A DNA stretch of 64,000 bases from Isoetes taiwanensis. Taxonomy: Eukaryota > Streptophyta > Lycopodiopsida > Isoetales > Isoetaceae. Shown piece after piece: positions 21,764 through 31,416 of the stretch. Where the stretch lies: the NCBI GenBank assembly GCA_021234155.1, contig JAJEKV010000203.1:62001-126000 (forward strand), read 5' to 3'. A program made the translations under genes and the position numbers. Below the pieces are notes generated by a model that had not been told where the DNA came from, did no database searches, and saw only the letters and a list, made by a program, of their open reading frames with translations. Within the stretch, counting starts at the first letter, position 1, and each line of letters opens with the position of its first letter.

Positions 21764-23863
21764 TCCTATATTATAATGTTATGTAATGGACCACCCTAGA
21801 TCCGACGGTGAGAAAAGATTCATTTTTCAAGGGATTTGGAGATTCAACATAAAAAATCTGAGGGCCCCTATCGAAAGCGAGGCGTTTTAAAATACTAGTG
21901 ATGGCCGGGGGTTTCACTGGGGAACATCTTTGCCCTAAACCGGTTGATGTTGAAGGCATTGTTTGAAGAAAAATAAAATAAAAAATAACACTTGAGAAAA
22001 GCTTCGGTTCAAAATCACATCTCAATGCCACGGCTCAGCCATGCCAAGCCCGTTCGCATTACGTTTGTCATTTCTTAGGGTTTTTTAGCTTATTCTAAGG
22101 TACGCCATGCAGCTATGGCAAGCCCATTGCAAGACCGAGCAAGCAAAACATTATCAAGATTTTGAGTTCTAATAGGGGTTTACCTTGCTCACGAAGCTTA
22201 ACCTATTCTGATTTTGGTATTTCTTTTCACTCTCATTACTATGAAAGAAGGCGATTGATCCGGCACCTATTTTTATGGCATATCATCCTAAAAGTACATT
22301 CGAGGTTCTTCCCCAATCATATTTTTGGGTTATCCATTTTTTTGTTCAAAAATATGAAAGCTAAACACCATCATAGCTTTTACTGCTTCTCTGTTCATGC
22401 AAAGGCCTGTCGCTGGGGTATCCGTTCTCTAGACATCGTTTACCATCACAAGGTATTTAGAACCTTGCGATAATGCCTACAAAGGATTTGACATTTCAAG
22501 ATATCTGTTGAAAAGCAGTTGGATAGAGCATAGCATGGGCATTCAGGCTCAAACATTCTATTTTCATTCCTTGCAGGTTTCATGGAGCATCTTCGCGAGG
22601 TTTCAACTTTATGGGTTACAGGAGCAAAAATGCTTGGCGCCTGGGTTATCAAAATATAATCTTTCTTCTCAACAAATTCGAAAGTGGCGTATATAAATTT
22701 CTTTGCTATAGATATTTGAGCATGTAGGACTTTGCAAAGAATGGTGCTTCTTTGATTTCGATTTTTGACTATGTCAATTTAAGGTACGTTTGAGATGTTA
22801 GCTGCTTATTTTCTCATGCCCGGAAGGATGTTATAAATGCTTTTACCAGCTACGGCATGTTTCTGAAAGGTTCTCATCAACTATGCATATGTTTTAAATT
22901 GCTGTAGCGTATCCTCTTCTTGGTAGTTCATATGTTTGTTTTGCCATTTTTAATTAGCCGATCACATTATTCATATAATTTCACGAAGTGGCCATCTTGG
23001 TTGGGTAAAATGGATAGCATTTGGTCCAAAGGGATAGTGGCTTTGTATGGGTTCTTCAGTGGGCTGCATCAAAGGGAGCTATAACAATCCGGTGCGGAGT
23101 CCCTTTGTCCTACTTTGGCAGTTCTTCTCCTAACTATAGGACTTCTCTTTGCGGTACTTTGTTTTTCATCTAAGTGGGTCTAGACTCTTCTAATGTTGAT
23201 AAAACTGCAAACTAATTAGATTTAAGGAAAACCGGCTGAAAACATGTACGATAACTTTGTTATTAAAAATGTGGAGAGTTATGAATCACCACTCCACTTT
23301 CTAAAGGCTGCAACATTTTTCAAGCATAACCTCCAAGGACTTGAGCATCTAGACCATGGAGATATATCTCTTTTCTTTTGTCTTATTATTAAGCATATTT
23401 TTTGCAGGCTATCACAGGAGCTTCTTCAAGTTCTTGACTACATGCCTCTCACATGAACCTTTCTTTCTCAAGGTCCCAATGGATATTTTAAAGAGTGCCA
23501 CTTTAGTTCATCTCTGTTGTTACTAAATACTTCAGGGAACATTCTAATTATATTGTGATATGGTACTACATTTAAAAAACCATATCCAAGGTATATGAGG
23601 TTTTAATAATCTATCAGCTTATACAATCATTTTTGTGCATTCTACTGTTGGAGCCTTCACATGAAACTGAAGAGTATGTTGACTCGATGTGAAAGGGCTC
23701 TTGCAACATGTTAGATAACTGTTTTTGTCTGTTAAAAGTGCTGACTCAAAGTTGCTTTTGGGTTTTTCTTTGTCTTTCAATAGAATCAATCTTTTCATAA
23801 TCAATTGAGTAAAAACCTAGAGGAATTCCTCAACACACTCAACGAACTAGAAGGAAGATAGCC
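21764..23863 (+). mobile_element. Helitron-like element G, 5' end present, 3' end uncertain
   Basis: A 5' end (TCCTATATTATAATG, then taatggaccaccctaga) follows the CTAG of element F head to tail. The body is not purine-rich and has no gene I recognise. No family-type 3' hairpin is found before the next purine tract. A 12-bp perfect palindrome (gaggaattcctc, 23820-23831) followed by CTAG at 23847-23850 could be an alternative 3' end. Confidence 0.4.
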
Positions 23864-23890
23864 AAGATTTAAGATATAACCTTAAATCTT
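23864..23890. repeat. Perfect inverted repeat at the junction into purine tract 3
   Basis: aagatttaag / cttaaatctt, 10-bp arms around a 7-nt loop, exactly at the border between element G sequence and the polypyrimidine (plus strand) tract. Confidence 0.85.
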
Positions 23891-25493
23891 CCCTCTTCCT
23901 TTCCCCACCCTCTTCCTCTTGATCATGTGCCCTTTTCCCCATCTCTTTTCCCATTTCTCTCTCCTCTTTTCCTCATGCTCTTTTTGCTTTCCCTTCTCCT
24001 TTTTCCGCTTCCCTTTTCCTTTCAACTTTCCATTCCCTTTTCATACTTTCCCCACCCTTTTGCTTTAAGGATTTGATGTTCCCTTTTTTCCCTTTCCTTT
24101 CTCTTTTCCCTTCCTTTACATTTTCCCTTTCCCCAATTCCTTCGCTTTTCATATGCCTCTTTCCATTCCCTTTTCTCAACCTTTTTATGTACCCTTTTCC
24201 TTCTTTCCCCATCTTCTTCCCCTTTTTTCCCCTTTCCACTTTCTCCTTTCTTGTTTCTTTTCTTTTCCCTTTCCCATACTCTTTTCCCTTTCTTTTTTCT
24301 ATTTCCTCACCCTTTTCCCTCTTCCCTTTTTCTCGTGCCCTTTTAAGCCTTCCTCTTTTCCTATTCCTTGCTCCCTACCCTTTGTCTATTCTAATTTCCC
24401 CCCCACCTTTTTCCTCATTTTTCCATCCTTTTCCCTCTTCCTTTTCTCGATGCTCTTTTTGCTTTCCTTTTTCTCTTTCTTCACCTTCTCTTTTCCCCTT
24501 TTTCCGCCCTTTCCTTTTTCTCTTTTCTGGTTCCTTTTCCCAAGTTCTCTTTTTCCCTTTTCCTATCTCTTTTCCTTTTTACTTTTCTTTTTCCCATAGA
24601 CTTTGCATGCAACCTTTTCTTATTTTCCCTTACCTTTTTCTCCTTTTCTCACCTTTACTTCTTACCCTTCTCGCGGTGCTCTTTTTCCGTTCCCTTTCCC
24701 CCTCGTCTATTCTATTCCTTTTTCTATTTTCTTTTATCTTTCCATTTTCCTTTTCTCCTTCTCTTTCCTTTTTCCTCTTATCTTTCCTTTATTCCTTTTC
24801 CTTTTTCCTTTTTCCCTTTTCCCTTTTCCCTTTCATCGTTTTTTCCTTTTCCCTTCCCCTCTTCCTTTTCCTTTTCCCTTTCATCGTTTTTCTTTTCCCT
24901 TCCCTCTTCCTTTTTCCTTTTCATCGTTTTTCCTTTTCCTTCCCCTCTTCCTTTTCCCTTTTCCCTTTCATCGTTTTTCCTTTTCTTTTCCCCTTTCCCT
25001 TTTTTTTTTCCTTTTTCCTTTTCATCTTTTTTCCTTTTCCTTTTCCCTTTTCCCTTTCCCTTTTTCCTTTTCCTTTCATCATTTTCTTTTCCCTCCCTTT
25101 TCCGTTTCCCCTTTTCCTTTTTTCCCTTTCATCGTTTTTTTCTTTTCCCCGGTCCCCTTTTCCTTTTCCCCTTTTCCTTTTCCGTTTTCCGTTTTCCCTT
25201 TTCCATTTTCCCTTTTCCCTTTCATCTTTTTTTCCTTTTCCTTCCCTCTTCCTTTTCCCCCTTTCCCCTTTCATCGTTTTCCTTTTTTTTTCTTTCATCG
25301 TTTTCCTTTTTTTTTCCCCTTTCCTTTTCCCTTTTTTCCCTTTCATCCTTTTTCCTTTTCCCTTTTCCCCCTTCCCCTTCCCCTTTTCCTTTTCCTTTTT
25401 CCTTTTCCTTTTTTCCTTTTCCTTCCCTTCCCTTCCCCTTTTCCCTTTTCCCTTTTCCCTTTTCCTTTTCCTTTTTCCTTTTCCCTTTCATAT
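23885..25493 (-). repeat. Polypurine tract 3 (about 1.6 kb, purine on minus)
   Basis: The plus strand is C and T only over long runs (ttttcccttttcc type) with 'tttcatcgttttt' units toward the right. The landmark complement 'accctttgtctattc' lies near 24380. Confidence 0.9.
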
Positions 25494-25619
25494 TGAAGCC
25501 ATAGTCAAGATGAAATTTTAGTTGAAGACATGCACACATCATCTCCACCATTGGTCAATCAAATCCTCGACCGTCCGGATTTAGGGTCGCGGTCCATTAC
25601 CTAACATTATAATATAAGA
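23885..25619 (-). mobile_element. 3'-truncated Helitron-like element with purine body
   Basis: The right end carries the complement of TCTTATATTATAATG (ending at 25619) and the shared 5' block (25497-25600). The 3' terminus on the left is missing: compared with the sister copy at 25623, the last 300 bp or so are absent. Confidence 0.65.
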
Positions 25620-25622
25620 TAA

Positions 25623-27669
25623 CTAGTAATGGTACCCGACCTTCTTTGGTATAAATTAAAGAACCTTTAATTTCTTTCTTTTTTATTCTCCCTTTTTTTT
25701 TTTTTTTAACCCGTTCTCCCTCCCTTTGCCTTCCCTTTCCCTTCCCTTTTTTTTTCTTTCTCTTTTTTTATCAGCTTTTTCCTTCCTTTTTATCTTTCCT
25801 GCTCTTCCCATTTTCCACTACTCTCTTTTCCCTTTCCTTTTCCCCTTCCTCTTCCTTTTCCTTTTCCTTTTCTCTTTCCCGTTTCTCATGCATTTTTTTT
25901 TTCTTCTTTTTGCTTACCTTTTCATGTGCCCCTTTTCTTCCTTTCCCCACACTCTTCCTCTTGATCATGTGCCCTTTTCCCATCTCTTTTCCCAATTTCT
26001 CTCTCCTCTTTTCCTCATGCTCTTTTTTGCTTTCCCTTCTCCTTTTTTCAAGCTTCCCTTTTCCTTTCAACTTTCCATTCCCACTTTTCATACTTTCCCC
26101 ACCCTTTTGCTTCGATGTTCCCTTTCCTTTCTCTTTCCCCTTCCTTTTACATTTTCCCTTTCCCGTTCCTTTAAGCTTTTCATATGCCTCTTTCCATTCC
26201 CTTTTCTCAACCTTTTTTTATGTACCCTTTTTTCCTTCTTTCCCCATCTTCTTCCCCTTTTTTCCCCTTTCCACTTTCTCCTTTCTTGTTTCTTTTTTCT
26301 TTTCCCCTTTCCCATACTCTTTTCCCTTTCTTTTTCTATTTCCTCACCCTTTCCCTCTTCCCTTTTTTTCTGCCCTTTTAAGACCTTCCTCTTTTCCTAT
26401 TCCTTATCCCTACCCTTTGTCTATTCTAATTTCCCCCCCCCTTTTTCTCATTTTTTTCCTTCCTTTCCTCTTCCTTTTTCTCGATGCTCTTTTTTGCTTT
26501 CCTTTTTCTCTTTCTTCACCTTCTCTTTTCCCCTTTTTCACGCCCTTTCCTTTTTCTCTTTTTCTCGTTCCCTTTTCCCAAGTTCTCTTTTTCCCTTTTC
26601 CCTATCTCTTTTTCCTTTTTTTACTTTTCTTTTCCCATAGACTTTGCAACCTTTTCTTATTTTCCCTTACCTTTTTCTCCTTTTCTCACCTTTACTTCTT
26701 ACCCTTCTCCTTACACGCTCTTTTTCCGTTCCCTTTTCCCCTCGTCTATTCTATTCCTTTTTCTATTTTCTTTTTATCTTTCCATTTTCCTTTTCTCCTT
26801 CTCTTTCCTTTTCCTCTTATCTTTCCTTTATTCCTTTTCCTTTTTCCTTTTTTCCTTTTCCCTTTTTTCTTTCATCGTTTTCCTTTTCCTTCCCTCTTCC
26901 TTTTCCCTTTTCCCTTTCATCGTTTTCCTTTTCCCTTCCCTCTTCCTTTTCCCTTTCATCGTTTTCCTTTTCCCTTCCCTCTTCCTTTTCCTTTTCCCTT
27001 TCATCGTTTTTTCCTTTTCCTTTTCCTTTTCCCTTTTCCCTTTTCCCTTTTCCCTTTTTCCCTTTCATCGTTTTTCCTTTTCCTTCCCCTTTTTCCTTTT
27101 CCTTTTCCCTTTTCCCTTTTCCCTTTTCCTTTTCCCCATTCATCATTTTCCTTTTCCTTCCCCTTTTCCGTTTCCCTTTTCCTTTTCCCTTTCATCGTTT
27201 TTCCTTTTCCCGTCCCCTTTTCCTTTTCCCTTTTCCCTTTTCCGTTTTCCGTTTTCCCTTTTCCATTTTTCCTTTTCCCTTTCATCTTTTTTCCTTTTCC
27301 CTTCCCCTATTCCTTTTCCTTTTCCCTTTCATCGTTTTTCCTTTTCCCTTTCATCGTTTTTCCTTTTCCTTCCCTTTTTCGTTTCCCTTTTTCCCTTTTC
27401 CCTTTCATCTTTTTCCTTTTCCCTTCCCCTTCCCCTTCCCCTTTTCCCTTTTCCCTTTTCCTTTTCCTTTTTCCTTTTCCCTTCCCCTTCCCCTTTTCCC
27501 TTTTCCCTTTTCCCTTTTCCTTTTCCTTTTTCCTTTTCCCTTTCATATTGAAGCCATAGTCAAGATGAAATTTTAGTTGAAGACACGCACACATCATCTC
27601 CACCATTGGTCAATCAAATCCTCGACCGTCCGATTTAGGGTGCGGTCCATTACACAACATTATCTTATA
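25623..27669 (-). mobile_element. Helitron-like element with purine body, about 2.05 kb
   Basis: The left edge is CTAG (25623-25626) next to 'taatggtacc' and an eroded hairpin. The right edge is the shared 5' block (27546-27650) followed by 'attatcttatattata', which differs from the usual 5' end in order. No gene. Confidence 0.7.
25660..27543 (-). repeat. Polypurine tract 4 (about 1.9 kb, purine on minus)
   Basis: Plus strand is polypyrimidine. The same landmarks as in tracts 1-3 and 6 appear in the same order on the minus strand, including 'gatcatgtgccc' near 25962 and 'accctttgtctattc' near 26412. Confidence 0.9.
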
Positions 27670-27686
27670 TTATAACTAGTAATGGT

Positions 27687-27703
27687 GCCCAGCGTTGCTG
27701 GGC
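27687..27703 (-). other. Helitron-like 3' terminal hairpin, 3
   Basis: gcccagc gtt gctgggc, 7 nt from CTAG. Confidence 0.9.
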
Positions 27704-27754
27704 ATAAGTTGAGAGCCTGTAAATGCTTTGGGATGCAGTGAGAAAAGCCCTATC

Positions 27755-29375
27755 CCTTTCCCTTTCCTTTTTGCTCTATCCCGCATTTCATTTTTTCTTA
27801 TTTTCTCTACTTTTTTTTTCTTTTCCTTTTTTTTTTCTCGTCTTTCTCACATGTTTTCTTGATTTCCCATCCCTTTCCTTCCCCCTTCCCTGTTCCCGAT
27901 AACCTTTTTCCCTTCCCTTTTGCTCCTTTCTCTACCTTTTCCCTCTTCCCCTTTCTCTTTTTTTATGCCTTCTCTTTTCCCCACCCTTTTCCATGTCTTC
28001 CCTTTTTCTCAACCTTTTACTCTTTCGCCCTTTTCCATGCCTATTTTCCATTCTCTTTTCCTCCTTTTCCCACTCTTTTCCTCCTTTTTTTGTGTGCCCT
28101 TTTCCCTTCCATTTTTCTTTTTCTCCCTCTCGTTTTCCATGCCCTTTTTACCTTCCCTTTTTCCATCTCCTCACCCTTTCCCTCTTTCCCTTTTCCATGT
28201 TCCCTTTTTTCTTTTCCCTTTTCCATTTTCCTCTTTTCCTTTTCCTTTTTAAATACTCTCTCTTTCCCCCCTTTTCCATTCTTTTTCTTTTCTATTTCCC
28301 TTTTCCCATGCCCTTTTTCCCACCCCTTTTTTCTTCTTTCTATTTTTCCGTGCTTCCTTTTCCTCCTTTTCCCACCCTTTCCCTCTTCCCGTGCAATCCC
28401 TTCTTTCCACCCTTCCTTTTTTTCTTTTCTTTTTCCTTTTTAACCTCATGTCCTTTTCCCCTTTCCTCCCCTCCATCACTCCCCTGCTTCCCTTTCCCTT
28501 TTTTCCCGTTTCCTTTTCTTGATGGATTTTTTTCTTTCCGTTTTCCTCCTTTGCCGATCCTTTTCCTGTGCACTTTTTCCCTTCCTTTCCTTTTCCTTTT
28601 CCCTTTTTCCATGCCTTTTGCACATTTGTTTTATTCTCTTATTTCCTATACCCCATTTTCCTCTTTTCCCCACCCTTTCTCTCTTGCCCCTTTTCTTTTC
28701 CCTTTTTTCTTTTTTCCCTTTCTTCACCATTTTTCTCTTCCCTTTTCTCTCATGCCCTTCCCCCTTCCATTTTCTCGTTTCCCTCTTTCTTTTTCCTTGT
28801 GACCTTTACCTAGGTTCCCTTTCCCCCTTTTCCCTTTCCTTTTTCTTTCTTCTCACTTTCCTTTTTTCTATACCCATTTTCTTTTCCCCTCTCCCCATCC
28901 TTTTCTTGTTCCCCCTTGTCCCTTCCCTTTTCCTCATTTTTCCAACCTTTCACTCTTCCTCTTTTCTTGATGCATTTTTTCCCTTCCCTTTCCCTTTTCC
29001 TATGCCATTTGTCCCTTCTTTTTTCCACTTTCCTCAACGCTTCTCTTTTTCCCCCTTTTCCCATTCTCCTCCCCTTTTCCATGCTTTTTTTCTCCTTCAT
29101 TTTCTCCTTTTTTCAACCTTTTCCTCTTTCCTTTTTTTTTCATGCCCTTTCCATTTACCTTTTCCACTTTATCTCTTCCTCCTTCCCTCGTGCCCTTTTC
29201 CTAGGTTCCCTTTCCCTTTTTCGTTTTCCATGCCTTTTTCTCTTCTCTTATCCCCACCCTTTTCCCTTTTCCTTTTGCCCTTTTCCCTTTTCCCCATGCC
29301 TTTTTGCCCTTCACATTCTCTCTTTCCATTTCCCTTTTCCTTTTCCCCCTTTTCATTTACCTTTTCCCCTTAAGA
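27755..29375 (-). repeat. Polypurine tract 5 (about 1.6 kb, purine on minus)
   Basis: The plus strand is polypyrimidine with recurring 'ccatgcccttttcc' phrases every 60-120 bp. The 'catcgttttt' units and landmarks of the other tracts are absent, so it is similar in composition but not in sequence. Confidence 0.88.
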
Positions 29376-29517
29376 GATCGAAGCATGACCAATCACAGTG
29401 TTGATAAGTCGTGCAATAAATCTAGGCCTTCGGATGCATCCAGATGATCTCGGCCATTCAAATTAGGGCTCGATGCACTACTTACGGTATAACATTATAA
29501 TATAAGATAGTTAAGGT

Positions 29518-29534
29518 GCCCAGCGTTGCTGGGC
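29518..29534 (-). other. Helitron-like 3' terminal hairpin, 4
   Basis: gcccagc gtt gctgggc; the adjoining CTAG is degenerate. Confidence 0.85.
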
Positions 29535-29607
29535 ACAGTTTAAAAACCTGTAAATCATAATCCAGCAATGAGAAACCTACATCCATTGTACAATCTTTGT
29601 CATTCAT

Positions 29608-30340
29608 GGAAGGAAGGAAGGAAGGAAGGAAGGTACTTTTATCGTCCACGGAGACCAATCGGTCTATGGGACCCAATACAAAAACGCAGCAAGCGGATTA
29701 CTGCCCGGATTAAAAAACCCCCGCCCCGAAGGGTTTTCGAGGGAAAAACCGTGGCAGCAATCAACCCGGCGACAAACCGCGGCTAATCATATAAAATGCG
29801 AGAAACATCCCAATATATCTGATCATGCACCACCCCCTTAGTGCCTAGTCTGACGAGACGGCCCGGTGAGGGGCAAATGTGACCGCAGGTCCAGCACCTC
29901 CGGATGTATGACCCCCGGGCGCATCGCAACGGCCGGTGTGTTCATCGACAATGCAAGGGCACGCATTGTCCGTCATTACTAAGGGAGTGTATCCGGCCTG
30001 ATCCGATGAACACCGGCAACTCGGAAAGTGTGAGACTCATCCTCAATGGCACGGTTTGACAAAGACCATGATGAGCCTGGCCCGGGGGGGCTCCCAATCC
30101 ACCCGCCTGCCTCGAACAAAGAAGATGGTGGGCACAAAATCGAATGGAGGCAATGAGTCCCCGCGCTTTTTCGCACGCAAATTGGGAACGCAGAGTAATA
30201 GTTGTGGGCCCGGGCTAACACGGGGTTGATGTGCTCCTTGTAATGGGCCATTTTGACCTGCTCTAGAGCAATGGGGTCCCAGAGCTTGCCAAGCAAGGGA
30301 AAACCAAGCCAAAAAACCATTGCCACTCTTTTGTACCTTG
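29608..30340 (-). mobile_element. Decayed LINE 3' fragment
   Basis: The minus strand from about 30340 encodes remnants such as 'KLWDPIALEQVKMAHY' and 'IEDESHT' that align with the LINE protein at 10745-11950 (KLWDANALEHVKTAHY, IEDESHT). The zinc knuckle cysteines are lost and the frame is broken. The 3' untranslated part (taaaaaacccccgccccg in plus) is nearly identical to that of the first copy. The end is a (CTTC)n tract, seen as ggaagg repeats at 29608-29633. Confidence 0.8.
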
Positions 30341-30987
30341 CAAAACAACCAACAATGGACCCGGCTATAGTGTTGGGAAAGGGCATCCTGGTGATGGCAG
30401 GGGATCTTCTAGCTTCGTTGTACCCTAAGCTTCTCGCCTCACTCTTGAATCTACGTTAATTGCTAAGGAATATTTCTAAGCCAATAGGGGGTTTCCATGT
30501 GTAAATGATATAATAACTTGCTTATCTAAAATTATTAACATTTTTGTATATAAAATTGTCTTGTATTTTAAAGCGTAAAATTAGAATTTTAATATTACGT
30601 GTAGAACTTCCTAAGATTTGTGGAGAGGGGAGCATGAATGGAAAAACTAAAGAGGGATTTCATGTTTGGACTTGATTTGAAGAGGTTCCTTATTGTCAAA
30701 CACACATCTATCAAAGACCAAGGCATTTGGTAAACATTTGCTTTTTTGTTTATCATATAATTATTGATGTTATCTATTTGCAGCTTCAAGCAAAGATTTT
30801 GATGTATTTGCAGAACTTCCAAAGTGAAAAGTGCAGATGTATTTCGTCGAAGTGTGAAGCATTTGTCCATATCTCCCATAGAGAATGCATAACAATTTTA
30901 AAGATTCCTGTAAAAATTATATTACTTCCCAATTGGATAACAGTCAAGAACTATTTGTTTGTCATATTTCTAAAGATAAACTACATT

Positions 30988-31371
30988 CATATAATAGTAG
31001 ATGTGCAAAAACTCCTGAAAAACAGAAACTTGAATGGAATATGCTATACTCAACAAAGTGGGTGCTTTCCGCGAAGCATGTTACAAAGCATTGACTACAA
31101 CTGTAGAAATCATTTATTGGCTAAAGGGGTATATCTTGAGAAAGATAATAGTAGATGTGCAGAGGTTATTAAAAAATAGAACTACTTGAACAGAATATGT
31201 TATATTCACGAAAATGAATACTTTTCTATGAAGCATGTTACAAAGCATTTGACTACTATGTTACAAAGCATTTGACTACTTTGCTGGGGATAAATGGGTG
31301 ATATATCTTATAAATAGCTAATAGATATTAAATGGGTGATATATCTTATAAATAGCTAATAGATATAGACA
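30988..31371 (+). repeat. Cluster of direct duplications
   Basis: A block starting 'ataatagtagatgtgca' occurs near 30990 and again near 31147 (period about 160 bp). Within 31230-31280 the phrase 'tgttacaaagcatttgac' is repeated with period about 25. At 31290-31371 'aaatgggtgatatatctt' plus 'ataaatagctaatag' is repeated once. Confidence 0.85.
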
Positions 31372-31393
31372 ATACAGTAGATATAGACAATAT

Positions 31394-31416
31394 CTTAAAG
31401 GATGTCATCCTTTAAG
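31394..31416. repeat. Perfect 11-bp-arm palindrome
   Basis: cttaaaggatg t catcctttaag; arms are exact with a single central base. No gene next to it explains it. The rest of 31417-33700 shows no feature I can support. Confidence 0.85.

Larger units (their letters stand above)
27676..29507 (-). mobile_element. Helitron-like element with a different purine body, complete, 1.83 kb
   Basis: CTAG at 27676-27679 and an intact hairpin at 27687-27703 form the 3' end; the complement of TCTTATATTATAATG ends at 29507. The flanks are A and T. The 5' block differs from that of the other purine-bodied elements (tgatctcggccattcaaa near 29444), so this is a separate subfamily. Confidence 0.75.

Noticed and set aside
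17793-29404. Very long open frames (up to 550 codons) rich in F, P, S, L on one strand or K, G, E, R on the other
   Set aside because: They lie wholly or mostly in polypurine/polypyrimidine DNA, where stop codons are rare by composition. They overlap in several frames and have no domain or codon pattern.
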